Assembly: GCA_000151295.1 (NCBI GenBank)
Contig: GG745345.1
Coordinates: 573,104 to 628,241 of the forward strand
DNA length: 55,138 nt
Direction of reading: 5' to 3'
Source: Allomyces macrogynus ATCC 38327
Lineage: Eukaryota > Blastocladiomycota > Blastocladiomycetes > Blastocladiales > Blastocladiaceae
Under the pieces are notes generated by a model that did not search any database, was not told where the DNA came from, and worked only from the letters and a program-made list of their open reading frames with translations. Position numbers and translations under genes: made by a program. This document shows, one piece after another, positions 32,104 through 42,452 of this stretch (within the stretch, counting starts at the first letter, position 1; every line of letters starts with the position of its first letter).

Positions 32104-33692
32104 TTAGTCTCCCTTTTCCTCAGTCCATCGAGTGTCTTCTTCGTCATTTCCCACTAACCCAGCCGTGGGCGTGGGCGTGGGACCAACAAAAGGAGCGGAT
32201 GCGACGCTTGGCGGTGCCGTGATCGGCAAGTCCGCTGGCACGGGCGGCCGATCCTCGTCTGGTTGTTGCAGCGCGGGCATCCGCACCCGCGACGAAGACG
32301 GCCGTGGCGGCGCCTGGGCCGGGACAGGCGGTGGACTCGATGCGCGCGAGCTCGGCGCGTCGTCGTCATCGGGCTCAAACCGCATCGGGTCCAGCACCAT
32401 CGTGACTCGCTTACTCGGGCGCGGCGGCGACACATTCGTGGCCCCGGGCGGCACCGTCCCCGCCGCCGCCCGCACCGCGTCGACTGCCAGCGCCTCGGCC
32501 TCGGCAAAGTAATCGCGTAACCGCGGTGCCGGCGCGATCGGTGGTGCAACTTGCCCAACGGCCGCCATGGGCGGCGGCATGGCCGCAGCGCGCGCCTCGT
32601 TCTCTGCCGCGACCCTCGCGACCTCGGCCGAGATCGAGCGCACTTTCGCGTCCAGCGCAACAGCTTTCGCCGTCCACGCCCTTGCCTCTGCGCGCACCTT
32701 CGCATCCACTTCCCGCACCTCCATCGCGACCTCCGCCACCGCGGGCTCCACGACCGCATCCTTTATCCGCCGCTCCACCTCCTCGACCGCACGCGAGACC
32801 GCCGCCACCTGCGCGCTGACCGCACGGTCTCCGTCGTCCCGCACCACCTGTTCCGCGCGCACCGCGGCCGTCCACGCCACCCGCTCGTCCTCGATCCGCC
32901 GCGCGACGGGCGCCAGGACCGCTTCTCCCCACGCCGCCAAGGTCGCGCGCACGCCGTGTTCGACTCCCGCGACTTGCTTCTGGAATGCTTGCAGGACCGC
33001 GACCGTATCGTTCACCTGCGCTTGCGCAGCGTCGCGCCACTTGGCTTCCGCGCGGGCGACAGCCGTCGCGACCATTTCCGGTGCCGCGCGGACGGCCGCT
33101 TGTAACGCGGCCACATCCGCGACGACGTGCGTCAGCTGCGCGGATAAGGCGGCCAATTGGTCGGCCGTGTCACGCGCCCCGCGGCCCGTCGCGTGCGCGA
33201 CGGTCGATTGCACCAAAGCGTGGTGCGCGGTCAGGTTGGAGACGTCAGTTTGTAAGGCGCGGTGCGCGGCGGCGAGGGCGGTTGTGAGTTGGTCGACGCG
33301 CAAACGGTCCGCGAGGAGTTGGGATTCGAGCCGCACGCGAAGGTCCCGCTCGGCCGCGAGGGATTGGTCGAGGAAAGCGACCCGTGCGGCGAGACGCTGC
33401 AGGTCGTGTTTGTCGAGGCCGGTGGAGGGGATGAGGGTTGAGGAGGTGGAGAGTAGGGAAGTGGAGGGGCCGGGGCTGGAGAGGGTGGGGGTGGAGAGTC
33501 AGGAGAATGAACACGGGAAGAACGAACGAAATCGCAGCCATACCTGATCACGTCCCCGAGCATTGGCGCGTACGACGATGTGGATGACGGCGGGACGAGT
33601 GGCAGGAGGGGCGGGATCGTTGGACTCGACGGGAGGATCCGACCGGTGCCCATCGCTGCGGCTTTGTCCATGGTGCTGCTCGTGCTGCTCAT
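32104..33692 (-). CDS. Coiled-coil protein, Ala-rich
   Basis: Exons 33692-33544 and 33475-32104 join in phase 2 (donor GTATGG, acceptor CTCCAG, intron 68 nt) and give 506 aa. The N-terminal 90 residues are Ser/Thr/Pro-rich. Residues about 90-370 form long heptad-rich helices (LDKHDLQRLAARVAFLDQSL, VRLESQLLADRLRVDQLTTA, RAVEEVERRIKDAVVEPAVA). The tail is Pro-rich with acidic patches. The core faintly recalls FAM81-type coiled-coil proteins, but this is too weak to name it. The start at 33692 (MSSTSSTMDK) is the first ATG in the open frame; ATGs just downstream are possible. The composition is heavily Ala/Val/Arg, typical for this GC-rich genome. Confidence 0.6.
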
Positions 33693-34446
33693 GCTTGCGG
33701 GGGCGGCAGCGGCGGTACTGGACGGCGTGCTGCTGCGTGGCCGGAGCACGGCGTCGACTTTGCCTAGGGCACGTTCCTCGTTACGTCGGCGCTTGGCGTC
33801 GTCGGCTTGCCGTCGTTGCTCTACTCGTATGACCGTATCGGCGATGGGCGTATGGTCGGCTGCGAGGCGAGGAAATCGCAGTAAGTGGTGAAATCACCTT
33901 CTTTGAGCCGAATCGAATCAAGCTCGCGGCGCTTTTCGCGCTCTATCCGAACGGCAGCCGGGCGTCAGGATGTCGTCAAATTGCTGAAGTCATTCCGTCG
34001 CGTATTGCCGCTTGATTATTGACGCGGATCCAAACCGTCGATGGTATCCCAGTTCATGGCCGTCTAGCGACCGCGGATCCGCTCGCCAGTCTCGCAGCTT
34101 GCCCTGGGTCGTTGGCGGTGGTATTGTCGATGCATGCAATGTGAATTGCGGGAGTTGGAGAGCAGGCTGAGCGCTTGCAATCAAGTTCGTGGACGTTGTC
34201 GAAGAATTTGGGACGATTCAAGCTTGATGATGGACGTCTTCACGCGGTCATGTGTAAATGAGAAAGATACATTGGCCGTCATCGCCTGGCCGACTTTCTT
34301 GGACCTCAACGGCACGACCCTGGCGCACTCCCCTCTGGCCTCGCCATTCGAACTTTGTGCAACCCAGAACACCGCAAGGGACAGCTGTTCCGACATCTCA
34401 ACGCTGGTCATTCAAGTCCAGCAGCTGTGATTACCGACAAACCGGC
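33693..34446. other. Intergenic region
   Basis: No supported gene. It lies between the divergent coiled-coil gene (-) and CEP76 (+). Short frames on both strands have no recognisable features. Confidence 0.35.
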
Positions 34447-36955
34447 ATGGAGCCGCCGCACTTGCCCGTGGCCCTGTCGCTGGCCGCGACCGCCAATGTC
34501 GAGTCGGCCATTGTTTGGTCGAGCATCGAGGAGCACGTGCGCGGCGTTGTTGACGAGGCCGTAAATACGCAGTGGGCCAGTGCTGGCGAAGAGCACAAGA
34601 TTGTCGCCGACGTGAGTGCGGCCTGTGAATCGAAAAACAAGATGGAAACGAGCCGCCCGTAGCTAAGGCGAATCATTGTGTGTCTATGCATAGATCAAGC
34701 AAGACTTGGTCATGGCCGGCATCGTGGACGATTTGGCCTCGTCAATTCGGTCGGTATGGTCGTTACGCACGCAATCCGTGCGCATGCGAATTGAACTGAC
34801 TGAACGGCAGTATCTTTCGGACGCGATGTTGTTTGCAGAATGAAGACACGACCGGGGCCAAGAATTGGAGCTGCAAGTACTCGGCCGACTGATCTCTTCT
34901 CAAGCACGATTGTGCCTGGTCACCGACTTGCGCAACAGCCGATCTCGACAACGTCTCAACCAGGACCACCACGACGGATTGCCAACGCTCATCCGGACCC
35001 GCAAACGGTCAGAATTCCAGTTCAACGTGGACGTGCCTTCTTGCACGACTTTGCGCCAGAGGTCCGAACTGATCCAGCACTCCGCTGATCCGTGGCGCAT
35101 TGGAACGGCTCAGCTGACCCTTCAATGGGTCTTTTCGTAGAGCTTCATTCATCTCGACGTGTTCGCGTTTGGATCCCGCGCACGGTGCTCCGTCCGCGCA
35201 ACCATCGACCCTGTGTTCAACCTGGTCCCTTGCCCTCTCCGACCGTGCCGCCACCCACCCGCACCCGTCGTGGCCCGCGTTTTCCCTCGTCGGGACCCAC
35301 GACCAACCGGCACCACCCCCCCCCCCCCCCACCCCCCACATCTTCTCGGCGCCGCATTCATCACCGGCCCGGCCGCATTCCGCACCACATCGCAACTCGT
35401 CCCGCTCACGATCCAGGGCGGTGACACGACGGGCTTGCTCGAAGTGCGGATCCAGTGCGGGAACCCGAACCTCTGGACCACAGCGCTCCCGAGCTCTCCG
35501 CGGCGCCCGACCGACTGGACCAACGCCGCACTCGACCGGTGGTGGCGGTCCGTCACGCAGATTCTGCGCGCGCGGTACCCGTGGCTCGCACCGTCCACCG
35601 ACGATGCCAGCACCACCGCCAACGACGACCACTTTGCACGTGGCGTCGTGCTGTGGGTGCACAACGAGTTCGGCCACCGGCTCACGGCGCCGCACCTGAT
35701 CACGCCGATCCGCGACCCGCGCACGGTCCCAACCGCACGGCACGCAATCCGGTTCGTCAAACTTCGACCCTGACCGTACCCACAACCGGATCCACCCGGT
35801 CCGTGACCGAAGCGTCCTGCTGGCCGTCGCCGCAATTCACCCTCGCGTGTGGTGCGGCCGCGTCGGCGCGCTCGCGGTGTGTCCTGCTCGTGAGCTTACT
35901 CCGTGGATTGAACCTCGACGCGTACATGACGCTCGGCACGTCGCCGCGCGGTGCGGTCCTGTGGGTCACGGTTTTACGGCAGGGGAGTAAGGGGCTTGTC
36001 CAGGCCGAATTGATTGATATTGCTGGATCGGCCATGGCCGCGCGGGCGGGAATGCCGGTGATGGCGGTCATGACGTTCGCGCCCGACGGACTGCACGGGT
36101 GGACAGGCGTCTCGTGCATGTTTTCGGACCGCGGGGTGTTTGTGAGCGTGCAGGATTGGCGGATGCCGCTGAGCCGCGTTGCATGGGACGTGAAGGGCAC
36201 CGGGTGGCGCGCGATGTGGGTAGGGGAGGGAGAGGAACCCGTGGTCATGGTGGGCAGGAAGGAGATTACGGTCACGGTGAATGACCAGATCGGGTCGTTT
36301 GTGGTCGAGCCCGATGGGTGGGCGACCCGGGTCCCACTGATCCGGCCGCGGGTGGATATGGATGCGGTGGAGACGGCGGTGCAGGACACACTCATGGTGT
36401 GGTTGGCGACGCAGCGGCATTACCTTGGGGTACGTGCTCGAGTTTGCGTTGCCGTGACAGTCCAACGACATAGTAACTGACACGCTCATTGTCGTGTAGC
36501 TGGTCACCGTCTGGAACGCAGCTCTCGGTGACACCATGCGCCAGCTGCTCGCATCCATGGACGCGCAGAGCCACTGGGCACCGCCAACCTCAACTCACGC
36601 ACCCTCGCCGGCATGCCCGTTTGATATGCACCATATCGAATCGGCGATTCGGTCGCTGATCCCGCCATCGTGGTCATTTCGCGGTGCGCCGTCGTGCATC
36701 TTGGTCGGTCCGCACGCGCACGCTCTCTCCACCCACGATGGTCACATTTCGGAGTGGGCGCGTGGTGTCGCGGCGCGTGCCATGGCCGACTGGACGCGAC
36801 ACGACGTGGCCTACGCGCTCGTGTTGGACCCGAGCGACGAAATGCGGTTCGCATGCGCGGTGCGTATTGTTGTGTATGGCGAGGCGGTCGCCGCATGGAT
36901 GGCGGTCGGCGCTGCGGTCCCACCGGAAGACGAGGATGAGGAGAGCGATGAATGA
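34447..36955 (+). pseudogene. CEP76: CEP76 (centrosomal protein of 76 kDa), open frame broken
   Basis: CEP76 limits centriole reduplication; its family has an N-terminal helical unit, a C2-like domain, a degenerate transglutaminase-like domain and a conserved C-terminus. All are recognisable here in order. Exons 34447-34611 and 34694-34753 give the N-terminus (IKQDLVMAGIVDDLASSI). From 34811 follow ELELQVLGRLISSQ and GTAQLTLQWVF (C2), RWWRSVTQILRARYPWL and ARHAIRFV, then in another frame SRCVLLVSLLRGLNLDAYM and GAVLWVTVL, an intron 36430-36499, and the C-terminus HHIESAIRSLIPPSWSFRGA to 36955. The defects are an in-frame TGA at 34841-34843, an in-frame TAG at 35138-35140 and a one-base frame change near 35765. 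I found no introns that remove them without losing conserved residues. Pseudogene, homeolog decay or assembly error are all possible. Confidence 0.72.
35316..35330. repeat. Poly-C tract (15 C) in CEP76
   Basis: Fifteen C residues inside the CEP76 frame, reading as a Pro run. The frame is maintained across it, but such a tract is prone to indels. Confidence 0.85.
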
Positions 36956-37049
36956 GACTGGATTCGGGTGGAGAAGTGATTGGCTCATGCACGATCATGT
37001 TTTGACAAACACACTCAGTTCCATTTCGATGTTGACAAAGTTCAATGCA

Positions 37050-38140
37050 CCGGATGCTCGCGTCCATGGACGCGCGGAGCCACTGAACACGGACCGCGGC
37101 GTATGCACCCGCAGTAGCGGCGAACTTGCTTGAGATGCGCCATCTAGAATCGGCAATTCGGGCCCTGACCCCGCTGTCGTGGTTGTTTCGCGGCGCTCCG
37201 TTGTGCATTTTGCTTGGCACGCGCTCTCCACTCAGGTGCGGAAACTGCGCGTGGAGTTGCGGCACAGGCGATGGCCGACTGAGCACGGCACGGCGTGACG
37301 AACGTACTCGTATCCGATCCTCCAAGCAACGAGATACAGTTCGCGTGTGTGGTGCGTCTCGTCGAGGACGGCGAAGCGGGGGTGGACATGATGGTGGTCG
37401 GTACAGCGGTGCCGCCGGAAGACGACGACGAGGAATGAGTCAGAGTTGGGGCGGAGAAGATGACTGATCATTTACACAATCATGTTTTTGACGATCGCGT
37501 GCAGTTCCATGTTGGTGTCTTCAAAATTCTATGTGCTAGCTGCTCGCGCCCATGAACGCGCCTGACTGATCACCGACCTCGACCCACCCGCCGTTGTGGC
37601 CATGTTGTGGGGCCCCTTCATGTATTTCGTTCGGCTCACACGTACACGCGCTTTCCACCTATGACGGCCGCGTTTCGGAGTGTTGCAGCATGAGCCAGGA
37701 CTGATTGGACGCGGCACGATGTGGTACGCCCGCTAGTGCCAGACCCGAGCGACGAAAATCGGCTTTCATGCGCGGTCCACGTAGTCGTTTATGGCGAGGC
37801 TGTCGCCGCGCGGACGGTGGTCGCTGCCGCGGCCTGAGGACGGCGAGGAAGGGTAGGGTGCTGAGGAGATTGGATTGAGGTGAAGAGGAAAAGCGAACAA
37901 GGAACAGTGATGTTTATAGTATCACACTCTGTTCCATTCATGTCTTCGCGACCGGCGAGGCAGGGGCTGCCTGGATGGTGATGGTCGGCGCCGCGGTCCA
38001 ACCGGGGGACGACGACGACGACGAGGAAAACACGTCGTGAGACTGGATTGAGGTGGAGAGAGTGGAGGGGACTGTCCAATACACGATCATGTTTTGAAAA
38101 CACACCCAGTTCCATTTTGGTATTCACGAAAATCACTGTC
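37050..38140 (+). repeat. Decaying tandem copies of the CEP76 3' end
   Basis: The last CEP76 exon plus its 3' flank (unit A, about 36541-37040) is followed by three further degraded copies. Unit B (about 37050-37530) keeps RHLESAIRALTPLSWLFRGA in frame. Unit C (about 37533-37945) keeps nucleotide similarity only, for example the counterparts of GACCCGAGCGACGAAAA and of the block near CGCTTTCCACC. Unit D (about 37948-38140) keeps only the last 95 coding bases and the flank. Each unit ends with a related flank containing an ATGATTG/CACGATCATGTTTT-like block and CAGTTCCAT. The spacing is about 480-510 nt. The copies contain stops and frameshifts and are not expected to be expressed as protein. 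Confidence 0.75.
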
Positions 38141-38161
38141 CCCATCACTATAACATCGCCA

Positions 38162-39745
38162 TCACACCTTGATGCGCACCCGGCGATCCAGCAGCACGAA
38201 CCGCAAGTAGACCGATCCGGCTGCGCCAAACAGCATCGTCAGTGCCGCAAACACAATCGCACCGGCATACTCGCGCGCGGGCGTACTGTAGATCCCGCTC
38301 GCGTTCGTGCACGCCGTGATGAGCGCCGCGGCAATCGGCGGCCCGGCCAAATTGCCCGCGGCAGTGCCCGTGTACAGCATCCCGAGCATCGACGGCAATT
38401 CCTCGATTCCAAACAGCTGTGCAATCACAGTCGCGTTGAGCCCAATGAACCCGCCGGCCGAGAGACCAAAGACGACCGCGTAGACGAACAGCAGCGCCGT
38501 GTTCCCGCCGGCCGGCAGCCAGAAGGCCAGCGTCGCCGCACCCGTCACGACGAGTGAAATCATGTACGTGTTGATGTTCCCCACCCGGTCCGCGACCCAA
38601 CCGGTTCCGACACGCCCGACGATAGAGAGCACGTTGATGATCGTCAGCAACGTCGTCGTGAACGCCGGCGACTGGTGCGCGACCGAGGAGAGATACGTCG
38701 GTAAGGCTATAAATGGGATCATGTAACCAAAGGGAAAGCCAATCGTGACCACCATGAGCGCAACAAACCGTGCGTCGCGGAACCGCGTCCAATCAAACAG
38801 CGGTGGGCGTGTCTGGCCCGTCTGGTGTGCCGTGAGCGGGAGCCGCGTGCGCACCATGGCCGACGCCATGAGCAGCAGCGCGAGCGACGCGAACCCGCAA
38901 ATGCGCAACGTCCAGGCCGTCCCAACACGCGGGAGCAGCGCACCGACGAGTTGCGTGACAGCGATCCCGCCAAATCCGGTCCCGGACACGGCGATGCCAA
39001 CAGCGAGGGACCGTCGCTTGATCCACCATTGCGCCGGCAAACTCACGCCGGGGAAGTAGGTCAGTGCTGACCCGAGACCGTAGACGACGCCCTGCGTCAG
39101 GACCAGCTGCCAGACCTCGGTCGCAAACGACGCGAGAAAGAACCCGGCGGGCAGGAGAATCGATCCGGTAAAGATAACGGCCTGGAATGGCACGCGCTCG
39201 GCAAGACGGCCCACGAAGACACCCGAAATGAACATCACACAGGGCCCCGCGGTGCCGATCAGCGAGATGGACGACGGCGCGGCGTGCGGGAAGTCGACCG
39301 TCTGGTACTGCTTTTGGTAGAGGCCAAACGCATACTGGTGGCCAAACGACGCGAAATGGATGAGAAACGAGGCGAGGACCGCGAGCCACGCGTAGCGGCC
39401 GCCGTCCACCGGCGCGTGCGCGAGATCGTGCGGGCGCAGCTCTTGGATGGATGCGCCGTCATCGAGATCGTCGCTGTCATCAAAATGGCATTTCTTGCTC
39501 TTGTCGTCGCTCAGAACGTCTTGGAGCAATCTGGTGCGGTGCGGTGCGTCGGTGCCCTTGTCTTCTGTGGCGTCGGCGCCGGATTCGGCCAGTGCTTTTC
39601 GGTCGTCGAGCAGCAGCGTGATATCGTTCGCGACGAGCGTTGTCGTGTTGGACACGGGCACGAGCGGAACGGCCTCGAGCGATGGGCGGGCCGAATCTGG
39701 AGGACTTGCTGGCGAGGCCGGGAGCGGCGCCGCCGATGAGGACAT
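38162..39745 (-). CDS. MFS monocarboxylate-type transporter (MCH/SLC16-like)
   Basis: A single-exon 527-aa membrane protein of the major facilitator superfamily. A hydrophilic N-terminus of about 115 residues precedes 12 predicted membrane helices. The motif GRYAWLAVLASFLIHFASFG in helix 1, then YGLGSALTYFPGVSLPAQWW and KRRSLAVGIAVSGTGFGG, matches the fungal monocarboxylate-transporter-like (MCH) group. GRVGTGWVADRVGN is the MFS loop motif between helices 8 and 9. Substrates of fungal MCH proteins vary (riboflavin for Mch5), so the substrate is not assigned. The start at 39745 is preferred over the upstream ATG at 39835 because a TTTAAA box abuts 39835. The upstream start would add 30 residues. 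Confidence 0.87.
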   Translation of the reverse strand: MSSSAAPLPASPASPPDSARPSLEAVPLVPVSNTTTLVANDITLLLDDRKALAESGADATEDKGTDAPHRTRLLQDVLSDDKSKKCHFDDSDDLDDGASIQELRPHDLAHAPVDGGRYAWLAVLASFLIHFASFGHQYAFGLYQKQYQTVDFPHAAPSSISLIGTAGPCVMFISGVFVGRLAERVPFQAVIFTGSILLPAGFFLASFATEVWQLVLTQGVVYGLGSALTYFPGVSLPAQWWIKRRSLAVGIAVSGTGFGGIAVTQLVGALLPRVGTAWTLRICGFASLALLLMASAMVRTRLPLTAHQTGQTRPPLFDWTRFRDARFVALMVVTIGFPFGYMIPFIALPTYLSSVAHQSPAFTTTLLTIINVLSIVGRVGTGWVADRVGNINTYMISLVVTGAATLAFWLPAGGNTALLFVYAVVFGLSAGGFIGLNATVIAQLFGIEELPSMLGMLYTGTAAGNLAGPPIAAALITACTNASGIYSTPAREYAGAIVFAALTMLFGAAGSVYLRFVLLDRRVRIKV

Positions 39746-39834
39746 GGTGGAGATGGCGCGCGCTAGGTTGATCAGGGTTGGCGTGAGGCGTGCTGAGCAG
39801 GGAGAATGAGGGGCAAGAGGGGGCGCGCGCGACA

Positions 39835-39840
39835 TTTAAA
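39835..39840 (-). promoter_or_regulatory. TATA-like TTTAAA upstream of the MFS transporter gene
   Basis: TTTAAA, the same on both strands, about 90 nt upstream of the ATG at 39745. Its position argues that translation starts at 39745 rather than 39835. Confidence 0.35.
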
Positions 39841-41186
39841 GGCAAATCGTGGGCGCGCAGGCAGCGACCGTCGAGCGCAGTCTGTGCAGCGCCAACATGG
39901 ACTGGATGGCGCACGTGGGTGAGGGGTTATTCGTGTTCACGGCGATCAGCAGTCATCTTGCGGATCATCTGTCAGCGTCACGAGTAAGGAGTGGGTGAGA
40001 GTCGGGAAGCGGGTGGGGCCGGTCAGGGCGTCAGGACAATGGCATTGGCGGATGCATGGCATATGCGCGCGTCCGGTCACCCGCCGGGCGGTTGATCTGC
40101 CGGATGCGCGGGAAGTCGGCGGCGTGCGTCTCGCGCCTCACTCGTCTCGCGCCTCCCTCGTCTCGCGCCTCCCTCGTCTCGCAGCATGGCATGACTTGCG
40201 CGTGCGTCTGACTTGGATGCATGTTCGAAACACATCAGTCATACTCCGCTCTTGCCTGCAACAACTACCTCCAATTAATCCAACCCCGAACGTTGTCGAC
40301 GTTGACGTTGGGCCCACTCTTGTCGAACACAATCGTCGAACCTCGCGAGGACCACCCTGCCACTAGGCTGACCAGTGACCAGGACCCTGTGATGAGCAAT
40401 CTGAATTGCAAGCCATGCTTGACAGGAAGGCCCATCACAATGCTGATCCGACAAGGCACACGGAACACAATAATGATTTGGACCATAAGCGCAGGAGTCA
40501 ACGGAAACGGCGACGATCTTCATCCCCAGATGCACCAGCGCCCATTGCGACAATATTCCAAAATGGCTGCATCCATGCACCTGCCATGCCCATTCACCTG
40601 CACAATTGACACGCGGAATGGCCACCAGATTTTGCCGAGCTCGCTGCCAACGACCAGGTGCTCGCAGAATGTTTTGTTCGACCACTCCGCATTGCTGTGA
40701 TTCTCGCATTACTTTGTGGTCCCTGATGCGCTCTGTTGTGTCTGATGTGCAGCCTTTTGATAAATCACAAGACTGGACGGCCAACTCTCGATTTCGCCCA
40801 TCCGAAAGGTGTCAAGCGCGACCGTCTCCCATTGATTCCTGCGCTTCTGACCTTAATTCATTGACAGAGTGCTGACATGTGCCCTTCTCAAGGCGCACTG
40901 GGACCTTGACATTGATTTCCTGCTCAATTCACTATACCCGACTGCCCTTTTTGGATTTGTATTCCGACAGCTGCCCGACGAATTTATTGCTTGATTACCT
41001 GCACGAAACCGAGGACCTGCTTCAAACCTCCAGTTGCAATGGCCCAACCACGACTCTTGACATGTGCATTGCTCAATGGAATTGAGGGTGGAGTTTCAAC
41101 GTTGTGACTGGACGCTCATTTTTCTCGACCAATTGTAGTGGGACGGTTTTACTTGCATCTGTCCGCTCCTTGGGTGTTGACTCTGC
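39841..41186. other. Gene-poor region with LRR-like fragments
   Basis: No intact gene. A + strand frame at 40221-40700 reads LRR-like in part (QPRTLSTLTLGPLLSNTIV), and EWPPDFAELAANDQVLAECF follows in another frame. A 16-nt tandem repeat lies at 40129-40176. The region is probably a decayed F-box/LRR-like gene; strand and limits are uncertain. Confidence 0.3.
40129..40176. repeat. 16-nt tandem repeat, three copies
   Basis: Three copies of TCTCGCGCCTCCCTCG, the first with one substitution, followed by a partial unit. Confidence 0.85.
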
Positions 41187-41456
41187 TCAGATTGGTGCTT
41201 TGATGCTACTCCATGCACTCAATCGTGGTGGCCTCTGCAATTCCCTCTGGCAGCCCTGGCATTGAGAACGCATGTTGTGCACCTGTTGTGCTTTCTCTGG
41301 TGATGCCATGATCTTGCCATGACCATGGTGAAGATGCCAGCAGTTGAGCTGAGGTTTACAACACATGGACGCACAAATCTTGTTGGGCAGGTCAAGAAGT
41401 GTCAGAGGGGGGCTCAGCGACGCCATTGCCAGACTGTCACCAATTGCATTTGCCAT
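41187..41456 (-). pseudogene. F-box-like N-terminal fragment
   Basis: An 89-codon frame from ATG 41456. It starts MANAIGDSLAMASLSPPLTL followed by LLDLPNKICASM, which resembles the LxxLPxEI start of F-box proteins. The rest is not recognisable and the frame ends early. It could be the first exon or a relic of the F-box/LRR-like family seen elsewhere in the window. Confidence 0.25.
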
Positions 41457-41746
41457 GTTGAGAGAGTGTATTGTCGGGAGTCTCGACGAGGATGATGGAT
41501 GATGGAATGGGTATTTGTTGTTGACATCGTTGCGTTGCGTTGGTTCAGAGGCAGCAACATGAGAAGCGGCAAGCTACTGCTAAGCTGGACTCAAAGGGTA
41601 TGATGCTTCAACGATGATGAGGACGAAAACAGATTGAAGAGCAAAAGAAAACAACCAAACAGCAGTCATGGCACTCACTACTCGGCTAAAACTTGAATTG
41701 GATGCACGAATCTATTCACATGCCAACTGAGAGTGTGGCAGCATCA

Positions 41747-42202
41747 ACCTAGAGACATCATCGCCCTCAGCACACACGACGAAGCCGTGCGCGCCCTGGC
41801 GCTGGCGGCGGCGGCACTGCAATCACGACCACATTGATTACAGCAGCTGACAGTGCACCTCCAGACACTGTTCATGGTCGCCGACGTTGCCGATTCAAAC
41901 AACGTCACTGCTTTGTGCACCAGCGTTGTCGCCAGTTCGCGCACGCCCGCGGCTGGGCAACCAAAACAGCGTCATGCTGATGCTGCACAGTCCGTGCAGC
42001 GGTTTAGATCATCAAAATTTAGGCTTCCGCCGCGGCAAATGGTGACGTCCTATGCCCGACCGAGAGCGTCAAGGTCAGCCCAAACCCATTGGCCTGAGGG
42101 CAGGGCGAGCATGAGGTGCACGTTGAGTGCGGGAGCAGTGAGCAACGCCAACGCGGACAGGGTCAAGGTTGCGCGCAACCAAGTGGACGTGGTCGACGTC
42201 AT
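41747..42202 (-). CDS. Possible small secreted Cys-containing protein
   Basis: ATG 42202 opens a signal-peptide-like frame (WLRATLTLSALALLTAPAL) that stops after 50 codons. Downstream, after a possible acceptor (TTGCCCAG near 41958), a second frame reads VTLFESATSATMNSVWRCTV followed by SCCNQCGRDC and a C-terminus at 41747. Joining the two by an intron within 41958-42060 would make a secreted protein of about 120 aa, but I could not fix the donor. Either a short secreted peptide or nothing is also possible. Confidence 0.25.
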
Positions 42203-42452
42203 GTAGGCGTCTCGGCTTTGGTCGTGGCTCTGGTGCTCCTGGCCGTGCTGCTAGTCATGGCAAAGTCGTCATGTTGCTGGTACCGGCTGTCGTGGTCGTC
42301 TAGGAACCTGGCGATGCGCTTGCCATGTCGTGTACATTCAGGAAATAAACAATGAGGCATGAACGCTGTCACCAGACGTCTATTCTCTATCCCAAAACGA
42401 AATATCGGTATCACTCCACACTCCTACCGCCCAACTCTCCACCCTCCTCCGA

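Noticed and set aside
34447..34843. Separate 85-aa gene from three small exons ending at TGA 34841
   Set aside because: It was first read as a small unknown protein. The same frame continues past the TGA into recognisable CEP76 C2 sequence, so it is better seen as the 5' end of CEP76.
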